A DNA stretch of 64,000 nucleotides, taken from positions 186,001 through 250,000 of the forward strand of contig NZ_JBGUAU010000002.1 of NCBI RefSeq assembly GCF_041820985.1. Reading direction: 5' to 3'. Shown in pieces: positions 25,494 to 34,397 of the stretch. Position 1 is the first letter of the stretch, and every line of letters begins with the position of its first letter. The stretch is from Evansella sp041820985 (lineage in GTDB: Bacteria > Bacillota > Bacilli > Bacillales > Salisediminibacteriaceae). Both the position numbers and the translations under genes were made by a program. Below the pieces are notes generated by a model. It was not told the origin of the DNA. It ran no database searches and saw nothing but the letters and a program-made list of their open reading frames with translations.

Positions 25494-26216
25494 ATGAACA
25501 ATGAAATGATGATACAGCAATATATGGACGAGCCTTTATCTATACCTTCTGCACTTATGACAAATTATACAAAACTAGGTTTAACGGAGGAACAATTTCT
25601 TTTACTAATTCATATAAAACGATTTGCTCAAGAAGGGAATTACTTTCCTACTCCCATAGAGATTCAGGAAAGAATGTCCATTGATGAAAATAGATGTACA
25701 TTACAGTTAAAAGAGATGTTAAAAAAGGGGTTTATAAAAATACATGAAAAGCAAGATGAAGATGGTCGGTTAGGAGAAGCAATATCTACTAAGCCTTTAT
25801 TTGAAAAACTTCTAGTACATTTATCAAATGAAGCGTTAGATGAAAATCGTAATAAGAAACAATTGGAAGAAGGTCAATTATTCCGTCGTTTTGAAGAAGA
25901 ATTTTCTAGACCAATTACTCCAATGGAAATGGAAATGATCTCTATGTGGCTAGACGATGATGGTCATATACCAGAAATGATTGAAGCAGCTCTTCGAGAA
26001 GCTGTCGTTTCCTCTAAACTAAATTTTAGATACATCGATCGAATATTATATGATTGGAAAAGAAACGGCATTAAAACGATTCAAAAAGCGAGAGAACACG
26101 GGGAACGAATTCGTCAGCATCAACAACCTAGATCATCGCCTACGCACGAATCTTCAACAGCGCAGCAAAGATCACGACACCCACATTATAATTGGCTACA
26201 AGGAGAAAAAAGATAG
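25494..26216 (+). CDS. dnaD: DNA replication initiation protein DnaD
   Basis: DnaD acts with DnaB and DnaI to load the replicative helicase at the origin and at restarts. The 240-residue protein has the N-terminal winged-helix oligomerisation domain (about 15-100) and the C-terminal DnaB-like DNA-binding domain (about 130-195) with the YIDRILYDWKRNGIKT signature. The tail is basic and Gln-rich. The ATG at 25494 is preceded by GTGAGGTG. It is followed by nth, as in B. subtilis. Confidence 0.95.
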   Translation: MNNEMMIQQYMDEPLSIPSALMTNYTKLGLTEEQFLLLIHIKRFAQEGNYFPTPIEIQERMSIDENRCTLQLKEMLKKGFIKIHEKQDEDGRLGEAISTKPLFEKLLVHLSNEALDENRNKKQLEEGQLFRRFEEEFSRPITPMEMEMISMWLDDDGHIPEMIEAALREAVVSSKLNFRYIDRILYDWKRNGIKTIQKAREHGERIRQHQQPRSSPTHESSTAQQRSRHPHYNWLQGEKR

Positions 26217-26229
26217 TGGAGGAGAATCA

Positions 26230-26889
26230 ATGCTAACAATAAAACAGATAGAACACGTTCTTTCAACGATGGGAGACATGTTTCCAGATGCAGAATGTGA
26301 ACTTACTCATTCAAACCCATTTGAGTTAACTATAGCGGTTTTGCTCTCGGCTCAAGCTACGGATGCACTAGTAAACAAAGTAACCCCTACCTTATTTTCT
26401 AAATATAAATCGACAGAAGATTATATACAAGTGCCTTTAGAAGAGCTAGAAAATGATATTAAACGAATTGGTTTATTTCGTAGTAAAGCAAAGAATATAA
26501 AAAAACTGTGTCAATCTCTCATAGAAAACTATGGTGGGGAAATACCGAAAGAAAGATCAGAATTAGTGAAATTAGCAGGTGTGGGAAGAAAAACAGCGAA
26601 TGTTGTAGCTTCTGTAGCTTTTGGTGAGCCCGCAATAGCTGTGGATACGCATGTAGAACGGGTAAGTAAACGTTTAGGAATTTGTAAATGGAAGGATTCC
26701 GTATTAGAAGTAGAGAAAACGTTAATGCGTAAAATACCAAAAGAAGAATGGTCTGTAACACATCACCGTCTTATTTTCTTTGGAAGATATCATTGTAAGG
26801 CACAATCTCCTAGATGTGAGGAATGTCCATTGTTAGAGATTTGTCGTGAAGGAAAAAAGCGTATGAAAAAACGAGGGGTTGTTGTATGA
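26230..26889 (+). CDS. nth: Endonuclease III
   Basis: Nth is a base-excision glycosylase/AP lyase acting on oxidised pyrimidines. The 219 residues equal the B. subtilis length. Visible are the helix-hairpin-helix with the catalytic lysine (AGVGRKTANVV), the catalytic aspartate in VDTHVERVSKRL, and the C-terminal 4Fe-4S loop C-x6-C-x2-C-x5-C (CKAQSPRCEECPLLEIC). The ATG at 26230 follows GTGGAGGAG. The stop overlaps ypoC by four bases. Confidence 0.97.
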   Translation: MLTIKQIEHVLSTMGDMFPDAECELTHSNPFELTIAVLLSAQATDALVNKVTPTLFSKYKSTEDYIQVPLEELENDIKRIGLFRSKAKNIKKLCQSLIENYGGEIPKERSELVKLAGVGRKTANVVASVAFGEPAIAVDTHVERVSKRLGICKWKDSVLEVEKTLMRKIPKEEWSVTHHRLIFFGRYHCKAQSPRCEECPLLEICREGKKRMKKRGVVV

Positions 26890-27401
26890 TTGTTCCACAA
26901 ACCTTTTGTTCTCCTCCGTTTTATGAAAAAAATAGTGAAATAACTATAACTAAATTTGCATCAATATTAGAAAGTTGGAAAGATGGCTTATTCCTAATGG
27001 ATATAGCTTTTGCAACAAACGTTTTCCAAGATACAGAGAATCCTTGGGAATCGCCCGTTGAATCTGTACAATTAGCTGTTCAATACTGGCGTGAGTCAGG
27101 AAAGCCAACGATAGAAGAGTGTTTTAAAAAACGAGATCGAAATGGTGCCAAACCTCATATGGTTAAATTCTTAGCAATCTACATTCAAGTAATGCATTGG
27201 GCAAAAGGGGAGTCGGTAACATCACTAGATGATATATCTGATAAGATAAGTAGTATGTCTTATGCACCGATGAATGTATCTGAAAGGTTACAATTTATTT
27301 TGAATGTACCAAACCATCATCATGCATTTACAACATTAGATCAATTATTTGAGGAAAGTAAGAAAAAATTGGCAGTGTATCATTCGAAATTAAGAAAATG
27401 A
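26886..27401 (+). CDS. ypoC: YpoC family protein
   Basis: A 171-residue soluble protein at the ypoC position between nth and ponA, overlapping nth by ATGA, so translationally coupled. It is mostly helical with several Trp and His residues; no catalytic motif is recognised. The family function is unknown. The coupling to nth and dnaD hints at a DNA-related role, but this is only context. Confidence 0.8.
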   Translation: MIVPQTFCSPPFYEKNSEITITKFASILESWKDGLFLMDIAFATNVFQDTENPWESPVESVQLAVQYWRESGKPTIEECFKKRDRNGAKPHMVKFLAIYIQVMHWAKGESVTSLDDISDKISSMSYAPMNVSERLQFILNVPNHHHAFTTLDQLFEESKKKLAVYHSKLRK

Positions 27402-27417
27402 AAGATGTAGCAAATAA

Positions 27418-27462
27418 AGAGGGTGCCCATAAAGGTTGTGTTTACCTTTCGGGCACCCTCTT
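27418..27462. terminator. Bidirectional terminator between ypoC and ponA
   Basis: AAGAGGGTGCCC-x-AAAGGT pairs with ACCTTT-CGGGCACCCTCTT, giving a long GC-rich stem between convergent genes. The arms carry A and T tracts usable in both directions. Confidence 0.85.
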
Positions 27463-27472
27463 GCACTTGGTA

Positions 27473-30025
27473 TTACTCTTCTGGATCTACACGATCATCA
27501 TCTTCCTCATCTTCACTGCCAATTAGGTCGTCAATCAAATCGTCAATGCCACCGTCATTGTTATTTCCATCATCATCGTCAGGTGGAGTTTCACCATTAT
27601 CTCCAGAAGGAGGCTCTTCTTCTACAGGCTCTTCTTCTACAGGTTCCTCTTCCGGAATTTCAATTTCTTCCTCTGGAATCGTTAGAGAAACAGAAACGGC
27701 CTCACTCATTAATTCTTCGTTTTCGTCTGATATAGCTGTAACACGAATAGAATAAACAGTATCATATTCGATATTACCAATCGTATAGGCTAAATCTTTT
27801 GTAATGTCATACAGGGAGTAATCACCATCGCCTTCTTGAACTTCTAACATAAAGCTATAGCGTTCTACTAAGTCATCAGGGTAACTCCATTGTACCTGAA
27901 TTTCGTGATCTTCTTCCACATATACAGCTTCTAATCCTGTTACAGGCTCTGCCTGTTCAAATTCATTTGACACTTCGGTAGGCTCATGTCCTTTTACGAA
28001 ATACTCATAAATTATTTCGCTTTCAGGAGTATATTCACTCGGTAAAAGTCCGGTAGATTTTTCTATTCCAACACGAACAACAGAATCAGGTTGAACAAAA
28101 TCTGCTGTTTCACGCCCTTGATGAGCGTACGTCATTATTTCGCTAAAAAGTAGCTTTGCTATATGCTGGGAACCGTCATATCTAATATAGCCATCTGATG
28201 GCGTATTATATCCAGTCCAAACTGCTGCAGTTAACTCCGTAGAATATCCTGCGAACCAAGAATCTCTTATACCACTGTCAATATTATGTCGTTGTCTTTC
28301 CACTTCTGTAAAGTTTGTTGACCCTGTTTTTCCCGCAATAGGAACTCCTGCAACTGCAGCTTGAGTACCAGTACCAGAACGAACGACCGTTTTTAGCATA
28401 TCAGAGATCATAAATGCTGTATAATCGTTCATTGCTATAACGGGATCTGGTTTCATATCAATAACTTGACCACTAGGAAACTCCACTCTTGTAACTGTAT
28501 GTGGTTTGTTATATTCTCCGCTATTTCCAAAGGCGGCATATGCCCCAGCCATTTGGTAAGATGATACACCGGTTGTAAAGCCACCTATAGAATAAGGTTC
28601 TTCGATAGTTGACAAATTAAACCCTAACTTTTCTCCAAACTCTCTTGCATAGTCTTTTCCTACTGCATGAAAAGCTTTTAAAGCTGTTGTATTTTGGGAA
28701 ACCCGCAATGCCTCTCGCATCGTGATATCTCCTCTATATTCATTTCGGTTAAAATTGTGTATCGGAGTGCCATCAGAATATGCGTAAGGTTCATCCCTGA
28801 TGATTCGTCCAGTAGACCATTTATGTTTTTCAATAACAGGACCATAATCTAAAATAGGTTTAATGGAAGAACCAGGTTGTCTTTGTGGATTTGTTGCCCA
28901 GTTCCACGTCTTCACTCCTTCTGCAGGTTTTCGCATCCCACCGATAGCTAAAACTTCTCCAGTTTTAGTGTCTAGGAGCGTAATCCCGGCTTGGAACAGT
29001 TCATCTGGAAAATTTATCACGTCGGACTGCATAACATGCTCCACATGCTGTTGTATCTTGCGGTCTAACGTAGTATAAATTTTTAATCCTCCCGTATAAA
29101 TATCACTAGGTTCAATTCCATCAATGGATTCAACCTCAGTTAGCACTTGATCTATAAATGCTTGGTATGTGTAAGTTTGTCGTTCTCCAGGGTGTAATTG
29201 GTCTTCAATAGGAACGCTTCTTGCAGCTTCTGCTTGTTCTGGAGTAATCTTCTCATATCTTTCCATTAATGAAATGACTGTGTTTCGTCTGTTCTCTGCA
29301 GCTTCTGGATTTGTGTATGCATTAAAATAATTAGGCCGTTGTGGAATTCCGGCAAGCAGTGCTGCATCTTCAATGGTTAACTCGGACAGCTCTTTATTAA
29401 AGAAAAAGTGAGCAGCTTCTACAACACCATATCGGTTTCCAGAAAAGTTAATTGTATTTAAATACATTTCTAGAATTTCATCTTTTGTGTACTTTTGCTC
29501 TAACCTAACTGCTAAGTACTGTTCTTGAAGCTTTCTTGTCATGTTCTTATTAAAATCAAAATATAGGTTTTTAATAAGCTGTTGTGTAATAGTACTAGCA
29601 CCTTCTGCACCAAAGCCTCTTGTAAAGTTTGCTACTACTGCACCGCCAATTCTACGTATATCTATTCCGAAGTGGTCATAAAAGCGAACGTCTTCTACCG
29701 AAATAAACGCATCAATTAGTACAGGAGGCATATCGTTTATACTGGCTAAACGACGGTTTTCGTTTGCTTGTAACGTTGTAATTATTTCTTCGTTTCGATC
29801 AAAGATTTCTGGATTTTGCGCTAAAGTAAGCCTGTCAGGATCTAACTCGGGAGCATCCCGAATAATTGCAAAAGCTGTAATTCCTCCTGCTAATACCATG
29901 ACGAGAAAAAGAATTCCAATACCGATAAAGATTTTTTTAGCAATGGTTTTCTTATTTGTTGTTTTCTTCTTAGTTTCGTTCAGTTTTTTCTTTCGTTCTT
30001 GTCTTGTTCGATATTCATTTGACAT
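27473..30025 (-). CDS. ponA: Class A penicillin-binding protein 1 (glycosyltransferase/transpeptidase)
   Basis: An 850-residue bifunctional peptidoglycan synthase. It has a basic cytoplasmic N-terminus, one membrane anchor (about 33-58), a GT51 domain (SVEDVRFYDHFG with the catalytic Glu), and a transpeptidase domain with S-S-I-K, S-Q-N and K-T-G-S motifs. A fibronectin type III-like domain (about 710-790) follows. The last 60 residues are a Pro/Glu/Asp-rich tail with three EEEPV-type repeats. The ATG at 30025 follows AAAGGAAG. It is followed on the same strand upstream by recU, the conserved recU-ponA pair. Confidence 0.96.
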   Translation of the reverse strand: MSNEYRTRQERKKKLNETKKKTTNKKTIAKKIFIGIGILFLVMVLAGGITAFAIIRDAPELDPDRLTLAQNPEIFDRNEEIITTLQANENRRLASINDMPPVLIDAFISVEDVRFYDHFGIDIRRIGGAVVANFTRGFGAEGASTITQQLIKNLYFDFNKNMTRKLQEQYLAVRLEQKYTKDEILEMYLNTINFSGNRYGVVEAAHFFFNKELSELTIEDAALLAGIPQRPNYFNAYTNPEAAENRRNTVISLMERYEKITPEQAEAARSVPIEDQLHPGERQTYTYQAFIDQVLTEVESIDGIEPSDIYTGGLKIYTTLDRKIQQHVEHVMQSDVINFPDELFQAGITLLDTKTGEVLAIGGMRKPAEGVKTWNWATNPQRQPGSSIKPILDYGPVIEKHKWSTGRIIRDEPYAYSDGTPIHNFNRNEYRGDITMREALRVSQNTTALKAFHAVGKDYAREFGEKLGFNLSTIEEPYSIGGFTTGVSSYQMAGAYAAFGNSGEYNKPHTVTRVEFPSGQVIDMKPDPVIAMNDYTAFMISDMLKTVVRSGTGTQAAVAGVPIAGKTGSTNFTEVERQRHNIDSGIRDSWFAGYSTELTAAVWTGYNTPSDGYIRYDGSQHIAKLLFSEIMTYAHQGRETADFVQPDSVVRVGIEKSTGLLPSEYTPESEIIYEYFVKGHEPTEVSNEFEQAEPVTGLEAVYVEEDHEIQVQWSYPDDLVERYSFMLEVQEGDGDYSLYDITKDLAYTIGNIEYDTVYSIRVTAISDENEELMSEAVSVSLTIPEEEIEIPEEEPVEEEPVEEEPPSGDNGETPPDDDDGNNNDGGIDDLIDDLIGSEDEEDDDRVDPEE

Positions 30026-30073
30026 GATGCATCTTCCTTTCAGATACAACTAAACTAGCAAATAAAACATAGT

Positions 30074-30670
30074 TTACATTATTCTATCAATTATTTTAAG
30101 ATAGTCAATCCTAGGGTGAAATCCTATTGGGATGATTGCTCCCATAGCTTCGATTTCTTTTTTAGGGATGGACTTTTGCGTAGCCTTACCTGAAAAGTAA
30201 GGCAATAAATCTTCCCCATAAACAAGATAATCTTCATCCAATATAGTAAAACGAAGAATAGTAAAAGCTATACCGCCATGCTTGATCACCTCGGTTATAT
30301 GGTTGATCTGATGATCATGAAAGTTTTGTAGAGGAAACCTTGTTTTGTTTCTTGTCTCTTTTGCTTCAAAATCAATGTACTTTCCTTTATAAACACCATT
30401 ATAGTCAGTTGTAGATGGTTTTTTGAAATAAGCTTCTGTAACAACAGCAGCACTTCTTTTCGGATAACTAACATTGACAATTTGTAATGGTGTAGGTTTT
30501 TTGTGAATTACAGCTATTCCATGGGCTCGATAGTATTCATTTGTATTATTAATATCTTCCTCTAATGTCATCCCACGATTACTGTATCTCTCATCTTTTA
30601 TGACATCACTTTGCTTGTTTACGATTCGTTTTGGTACAAATTTTTTTCCGTTTGGATATCGGAACTGCAT
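30074..30670 (-). CDS. recU: Holliday junction resolvase RecU
   Basis: RecU cleaves Holliday junctions in recombination and repair. The 198-residue start at 30670 (MQFRYPNGK) follows AAAGGATG and matches known RecU N-termini; the longer frame to 30745 is not supported. The nuclease core shows DYNGVYKGKYIDFEAKETRNKTRFPLQN, with the metal-binding Asp and E-x-K. Histidines in FHDHQINH follow. It is transcribed ahead of ponA on the minus strand, divergent from yppC. Confidence 0.95.
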   Translation of the reverse strand: MQFRYPNGKKFVPKRIVNKQSDVIKDERYSNRGMTLEEDINNTNEYYRAHGIAVIHKKPTPLQIVNVSYPKRSAAVVTEAYFKKPSTTDYNGVYKGKYIDFEAKETRNKTRFPLQNFHDHQINHITEVIKHGGIAFTILRFTILDEDYLVYGEDLLPYFSGKATQKSIPKKEIEAMGAIIPIGFHPRIDYLKIIDRIM

Positions 30671-30787
30671 AGCCACACATCCTTTAAAAAATAACAAAAA
30701 AAGCTCCTGAGACTTCTTAATAAAACCATCAATATATATTACCACAAAAATAACGGCAGAATATAGACTATATGACTATTTTTCACA

Positions 30788-30820
30788 TTAATACAAATAC
30801 TAAAACGTAATTTGTATTAA
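30788..30820. promoter_or_regulatory. Perfect inverted repeat between recU and yppC
   Basis: TTAATACAAAT (30788-30798) and ATTTGTATTAA (30810-30820) are exact inverted repeats separated by 11 bases. They lie in the divergent promoter region, 21 bases before yppC. This may be a regulator site; no regulator is identified. Confidence 0.5.
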
Positions 30821-30841
30821 AAGGAAAGAGAGATTAATTAT

Positions 30842-31786
30842 ATGAATGTAGAAGCAATTAAAAAAGAAACAGAGAAGTGGAATAGAGATAACATCACTAG
30901 AACGGAGGCTTATCAATATTACTATCAATGTAACCCTGAAATTGAATGGTCTTATTTAGCAAGTATGGTTTCAAGAAATGCTGGTTGGAACATGTCTGAT
31001 CTTTGGAGCAAGCCATTCAAGCAATTGCTTTCACTTGAAAAACGAAATCATTTATTTATGACGTATGAACGCGCTAACTGGATGATATTTTCAGATGCGT
31101 ATCCACAGCTTCTTGTATATGATTGGTCAAAAAAAAGAAGCAAACCGTTGTTTTATTTATTATCTTATTTTCAAGTTTCTTCATGGATGATAAGGCAATG
31201 GGAGGATTTTTGGCAAACAAAGAATAGAAAGAAACTTCTTCATGCTTTAATTATTAATGAACAACATCTTATTCAGCAGCCTGTTATTGAATCTCCTTTC
31301 TTTAAAAAAGCTGTATTTAGTGAACTTGATTTTCTTGTACAGGAAAAATTACATTTTAGCAGTGTTATATTTCCAACCTTATATGGAGATCTATACGGGC
31401 GATCCGTAAAGAAGTTTATAAAAGTAGAAACAAGAGTTCAACTAGGTAAAGAATTAGCATGGATACTGTTAGAATCTCCAGTGAAAAGGGAGATTAAAGC
31501 ATTTTTCCTTAAAAATGATTTTACTGCATCAAGAATAGACTATCAAAAATATCAAGAAGGTAAATTCACCTATACTCCAAAGCTTAAGTATATGTATCCA
31601 TTTGTATATCATGAGGACAAACGTATAGATTGGTCTAAAAATCCACAGTTTAAACCTAATAAATTATTACAAAAACATAATATAACGTCTGTGCATTATA
31701 TACTAACAGACTGGTACAAAAAAAAGCAGCAAGAAATTCTAGTAACGGCTAGTCTTGTTGGAAAAATGAAAGATATTTTTCACTAA
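30842..31786 (+). CDS. yppC: YppC family protein (DUF2515)
   Basis: A 314-residue protein similar in length and position to B. subtilis YppC (DUF2515), divergent from recU. It is very rich in Trp, Tyr, Phe and Lys, with no signal peptide. Recognisable family-like stretches are NITRTEAYQYYYQCNPEIEW and the central SVIFPTLYGDLYGRSVKKF. The ATG is at 30842, with AAAGGAAAGAGAG upstream. Function unknown. Confidence 0.82.
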   Translation: MNVEAIKKETEKWNRDNITRTEAYQYYYQCNPEIEWSYLASMVSRNAGWNMSDLWSKPFKQLLSLEKRNHLFMTYERANWMIFSDAYPQLLVYDWSKKRSKPLFYLLSYFQVSSWMIRQWEDFWQTKNRKKLLHALIINEQHLIQQPVIESPFFKKAVFSELDFLVQEKLHFSSVIFPTLYGDLYGRSVKKFIKVETRVQLGKELAWILLESPVKREIKAFFLKNDFTASRIDYQKYQEGKFTYTPKLKYMYPFVYHEDKRIDWSKNPQFKPNKLLQKHNITSVHYILTDWYKKKQQEILVTASLVGKMKDIFH

Positions 31787-31851
31787 GCTTGTCGTATAAA
31801 AACGTGAAAATCTACTTACTTTGTTGAATTCCTTCTAGTTTTGTCAAGGGT

Positions 31852-31880
31852 AAAGGAAGGACAGGATATATCTAGAATAT
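31852..31880 (+). promoter_or_regulatory. Candidate sigma-H promoter of racA
   Basis: AAAGGAAGG (31852-31860) followed after 11 bases by CTAGAATAT (31872-31880) fits the B. subtilis sigma-H consensus (RnAGGAwww, 11-12 bases, RnnGAATww) except at the first -10 purine and one W. racA is a sigma-H gene in B. subtilis, so the match supports both assignments. It is an inference from sequence. Confidence 0.55.
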
Positions 31881-31912
31881 AAGGTTTATAAAAGATAAAG
31901 GAGAGTGTCAAG

Positions 31913-32419
31913 ATGATGAAGACGAAAGATGTGGCTGAGATGTTGGGTGTTAGTCAAAAAACCGTTCGTCGTTGGATAAAGCTCTTTCAATTGCCGTGTG
32001 AAGTAAATGAAGTAGGGCATTATATCATTAAAGAGCATGAGTTTCGTCAGTTAAAAACTATTCATGATGATATAAAAAACGGAAGAAGTATAGACGAGAT
32101 GAAACGAAATAAACAGAGAGGGAAATATGAAAATATGGTCTCTTCTCAGGAGCTGAATGATAAGTTTAACAATCTCCTTTTTCAAATTGATTTATTAGAT
32201 CGTAAGATTCAGACAAAAGCAGAAGATATTATAGAAATACAAACATTACAACATAGAAGAGAAATTGATGAAATAACGGATTCTTTAGAGAAGTTTAATC
32301 AAAGGTTATCTACTCTTGAGCAAACACTAAATAAGAAAGCAGATAATCTTTTACCAATTCATACAAAACAACATGAACCAGTCAAAAAACGTAAACTTGC
32401 TAGTATTTTTAGTTTGTGA
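31913..32419 (+). CDS. racA: RacA-like chromosome-anchoring protein
   Basis: A 168-residue protein with an N-terminal MerR-type helix-turn-helix (KDVAEMLGVSQKTVRRWIKLFQLP, residues 4-27), a central coiled coil (about 75-145) and a basic C-terminal end KKRKLASIFSL. This order matches B. subtilis RacA (184 aa), which binds centromere-like DNA near the origin and attaches it to DivIVA at the cell pole during sporulation. GGAGAG precedes the ATG-ATG start. B. subtilis racA (ywkC) is elsewhere; here it sits between yppC and yppE. Confidence 0.78.
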   Translation: MMKTKDVAEMLGVSQKTVRRWIKLFQLPCEVNEVGHYIIKEHEFRQLKTIHDDIKNGRSIDEMKRNKQRGKYENMVSSQELNDKFNNLLFQIDLLDRKIQTKAEDIIEIQTLQHRREIDEITDSLEKFNQRLSTLEQTLNKKADNLLPIHTKQHEPVKKRKLASIFSL

Positions 32420-32469
32420 TTCTTTCATTAAGACGTTTGTTTTGATACAATTTCCTTGGAGGTGGGAAG

Positions 32470-32835
32470 ATGTCCAAGGATTACACTCAATTAGAACAAT
32501 TAACCAGTAAGTTATTTGAGGTAAATAAAACGATACTAACAAATTTTGAAGAATATACATTAAACAAAATAGATGCAGATTTTATAAAAGTAGTAAAACC
32601 ATTTGCCGATGAAGTGAAGGAAATTAGTGATAAATGGCTTCCTATGGCGTTACATTTTGTTGAGACAGTAAAGCCCAAATATTTGTTTAAGCATCAAATA
32701 GAAGATGTGCATGAAAACTTACAAATCGAGGCAGTTGCATGTTTTCAGGGAGATACGAAAAGAAAGCGATTTTTAGAAAGAAATAAGTCGGTTGCTTATA
32801 CGTTGGACATGTTATTGCAATCCATAAAAAGATGA
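32470..32835 (+). CDS. yppE: YppE family protein (DUF1798)
   Basis: A 121-residue helical protein equal in length to B. subtilis YppE (123 aa). The signature W-L-P-x-A near the middle, P-K-Y-L-x2-H-Q-I and the late F-x-G-D-T-K-x-K-R-F-x-E motif fit DUF1798. The ATG at 32470 follows TTGGAGGTGGG. It forms a compact helical bundle in known structures; function unknown. A terminator follows immediately. Confidence 0.83.
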   Translation: MSKDYTQLEQLTSKLFEVNKTILTNFEEYTLNKIDADFIKVVKPFADEVKEISDKWLPMALHFVETVKPKYLFKHQIEDVHENLQIEAVACFQGDTKRKRFLERNKSVAYTLDMLLQSIKR

Positions 32836-32841
32836 TTAGAA

Positions 32842-32881
32842 AAAGGTATGTAGAAAAGGGGAACCTTTACATACCTTTTTT
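32842..32881 (+). terminator. Intrinsic terminator after yppE
   Basis: AAAGGTATGTA and TACATACCTTT form an 11-bp stem followed by TTT. Confidence 0.9.
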
Positions 32882-33008
32882 GATGATCCAGAAATAAGAT
32901 ATCAATCTAAGTCCTTGCCTTTAAGGATATGTTATTTCGCATTCTGAACGTTCATCCCATACAGAGCAGATTTATTCTGCTTGGATGTCCTAGCTCCGGT
33001 ATACTCTT

Positions 33009-33037
33009 TTTACAACTTGCTGCTAGTTAGGTATAAT
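33009..33037 (+). promoter_or_regulatory. Sigma-A type promoter of the lipoprotein gene
   Basis: TTTACA (33009-33014) and TATAAT (33032-33037) have a 17-base spacer, 36 bases before the ATG at 33073. Confidence 0.7.
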
Positions 33038-33072
33038 TTGTTTGTTGAGGGCTGAAAGAGGGAGATACATAA

Positions 33073-33525
33073 ATGAGTGTACGAATTTGTGTTTTATTTA
33101 TTGTATTAATTTTACTTGTAAGTGGTTGTGGGGAGGATGATGCTGTTTGGGAGAACGTAGCGGGTGATGAATTCGCCAGTGTAGAACAGTTTATGAACGA
33201 CTATATAACTTCGTGGGAAACAAGTTTACAAACTCAAAATTTCTCAATAATGGAACCTTATTTTATAATTAATAGTCATGTATATCATATGCAAAGAAGA
33301 CAGCATCAACAATTAGTTGGAGCACGTCAACGGGAAGAAATTGTTCAAACAGAGGAACACACCCTTCAAACAAATCAGTATAATCAATTAAGGTGGATAT
33401 GGACAGAAGTAGTAAATGTACATCAGCATGTGGAAAAATTAGAAGAGGTGAGAAGCAGAACTTTTTCTATTTCTAGAAGTAATGAAAGCTACAAAATAAC
33501 GGCAATTGAGCATCAAAGTGAGTAG
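33073..33525 (+). CDS. Lipoprotein of unknown function (TcaA/NTF2-like domain)
   Basis: A 150-residue lipoprotein: hydrophobic signal followed by the lipobox L-V-S-G-C (C19). The mature part has FMNDYITSWETSLQ, then YFIINSHVYHMQRRQHQQL, and a final strand-rich segment, a pattern seen in C-terminal NTF2-like domains of TcaA/YvbJ proteins. It is bounded by its own promoter and a strong terminator, so it is a single-gene unit. The function is unknown; location on the outer face of the membrane is likely. Confidence 0.75.
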   Translation: MSVRICVLFIVLILLVSGCGEDDAVWENVAGDEFASVEQFMNDYITSWETSLQTQNFSIMEPYFIINSHVYHMQRRQHQQLVGARQREEIVQTEEHTLQTNQYNQLRWIWTEVVNVHQHVEKLEEVRSRTFSISRSNESYKITAIEHQSE

Positions 33526-33540
33526 AGAATAGGAATTTGA

Positions 33541-33590
33541 AATAGGAGGGGTACGTTACAAGTGCTACTTTGTAACGTACCCCTCCTATT
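33541..33590. terminator. Bidirectional terminator with a 20-bp perfect stem
   Basis: The 20-base arms at 33541-33560 and 33571-33590 are exactly inverted, with a 10-base loop. It lies between the plus-strand lipoprotein gene and the minus-strand CBS gene. Confidence 0.93.
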
Positions 33591-33598
33591 TATTGTTA

Positions 33599-34228
33599 TT
33601 ATATTTTTTCAATATCAAATACGCGTAACCCTTGTTCCTCTAAGCCAGTAATTACTTTTTTTACACTTTCTTCCGAAGTATTACTTGGAAGTGTTACAAT
33701 AATTCTTCTGAAGAATTTACTTTCATTATCTAACGTTAAAAGTGCTTGAATGCTAGAATATTTTTTGATTGTGGAGACAATCGTACTGAGTGCACCTTGA
33801 TATTCATGAGTTGATATCGTGATCGTATAACTACCTGTCTTTAACCCCCAAGAGTCTTCTAAAATGGAAACAACATTTGCATGTGTAAGGATCCCCGAGA
33901 ATGTTCCATCATTTGTTAATACTGCTAAATAAGGATATTTTTTTATGTTGGAGAAAATACGTATAAAGGAAGCGGATTCGTCTATAAAGACATTTGTATC
34001 GTCTTTTAATGTAAGAACAGAATCATCCCAAGAGTGAGATTGCTTCACAATAGCTTTATAAATATCTTGTGCATAAATGTTACCTAAAAACTTCGTTGTT
34101 GATTTATCCAAAATTGGAATACATCTGAATCCACTGTCTTCTAATTCTTCTAATGCTTCACGTATTGTGAATGTTTCTTTAACAAAGCGAACGGCTTCTT
34201 TCTGTATAATGTTATATTTTATCTTCAT
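33599..34228 (-). CDS. CBS-pair protein with C-terminal ACT-like domain (CbpA-like)
   Basis: A 209-residue protein with two CBS motifs (about 10-125) followed by a C-terminal segment of ACT-like beta-alpha-beta pattern (about 130-205). This architecture resembles the Listeria c-di-AMP-binding protein CbpA, so nucleotide binding is likely, but the ligand is not determined here. The ATG at 34228 follows GGAAAGGGG; a longer frame to 34276 is not favoured. It is divergent from the small DUF2524-like gene. Confidence 0.7.
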   Translation of the reverse strand: MKIKYNIIQKEAVRFVKETFTIREALEELEDSGFRCIPILDKSTTKFLGNIYAQDIYKAIVKQSHSWDDSVLTLKDDTNVFIDESASFIRIFSNIKKYPYLAVLTNDGTFSGILTHANVVSILEDSWGLKTGSYTITISTHEYQGALSTIVSTIKKYSSIQALLTLDNESKFFRRIIVTLPSNTSEESVKKVITGLEEQGLRVFDIEKI

Positions 34229-34397
34229 GCTATTTTCCCCTTTCCTTTGATTACTTTTATTATATACGAAATACACATGAAAAAGAGAAAACTGTAAAAA
34301 AATATATGGTTATATTTCTATCATTACTACATTTATCCAGCATTTATTTAGAATAATATATCGTTCATTTTCTTATCTTATAGATGAGGTGAAAACA

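Noticed and set aside
27423..27755. Ser-rich and His-rich plus-strand frames
   Set aside because: They are antisense to the acidic, repetitive tail of ponA; low complexity explains the long open frames.
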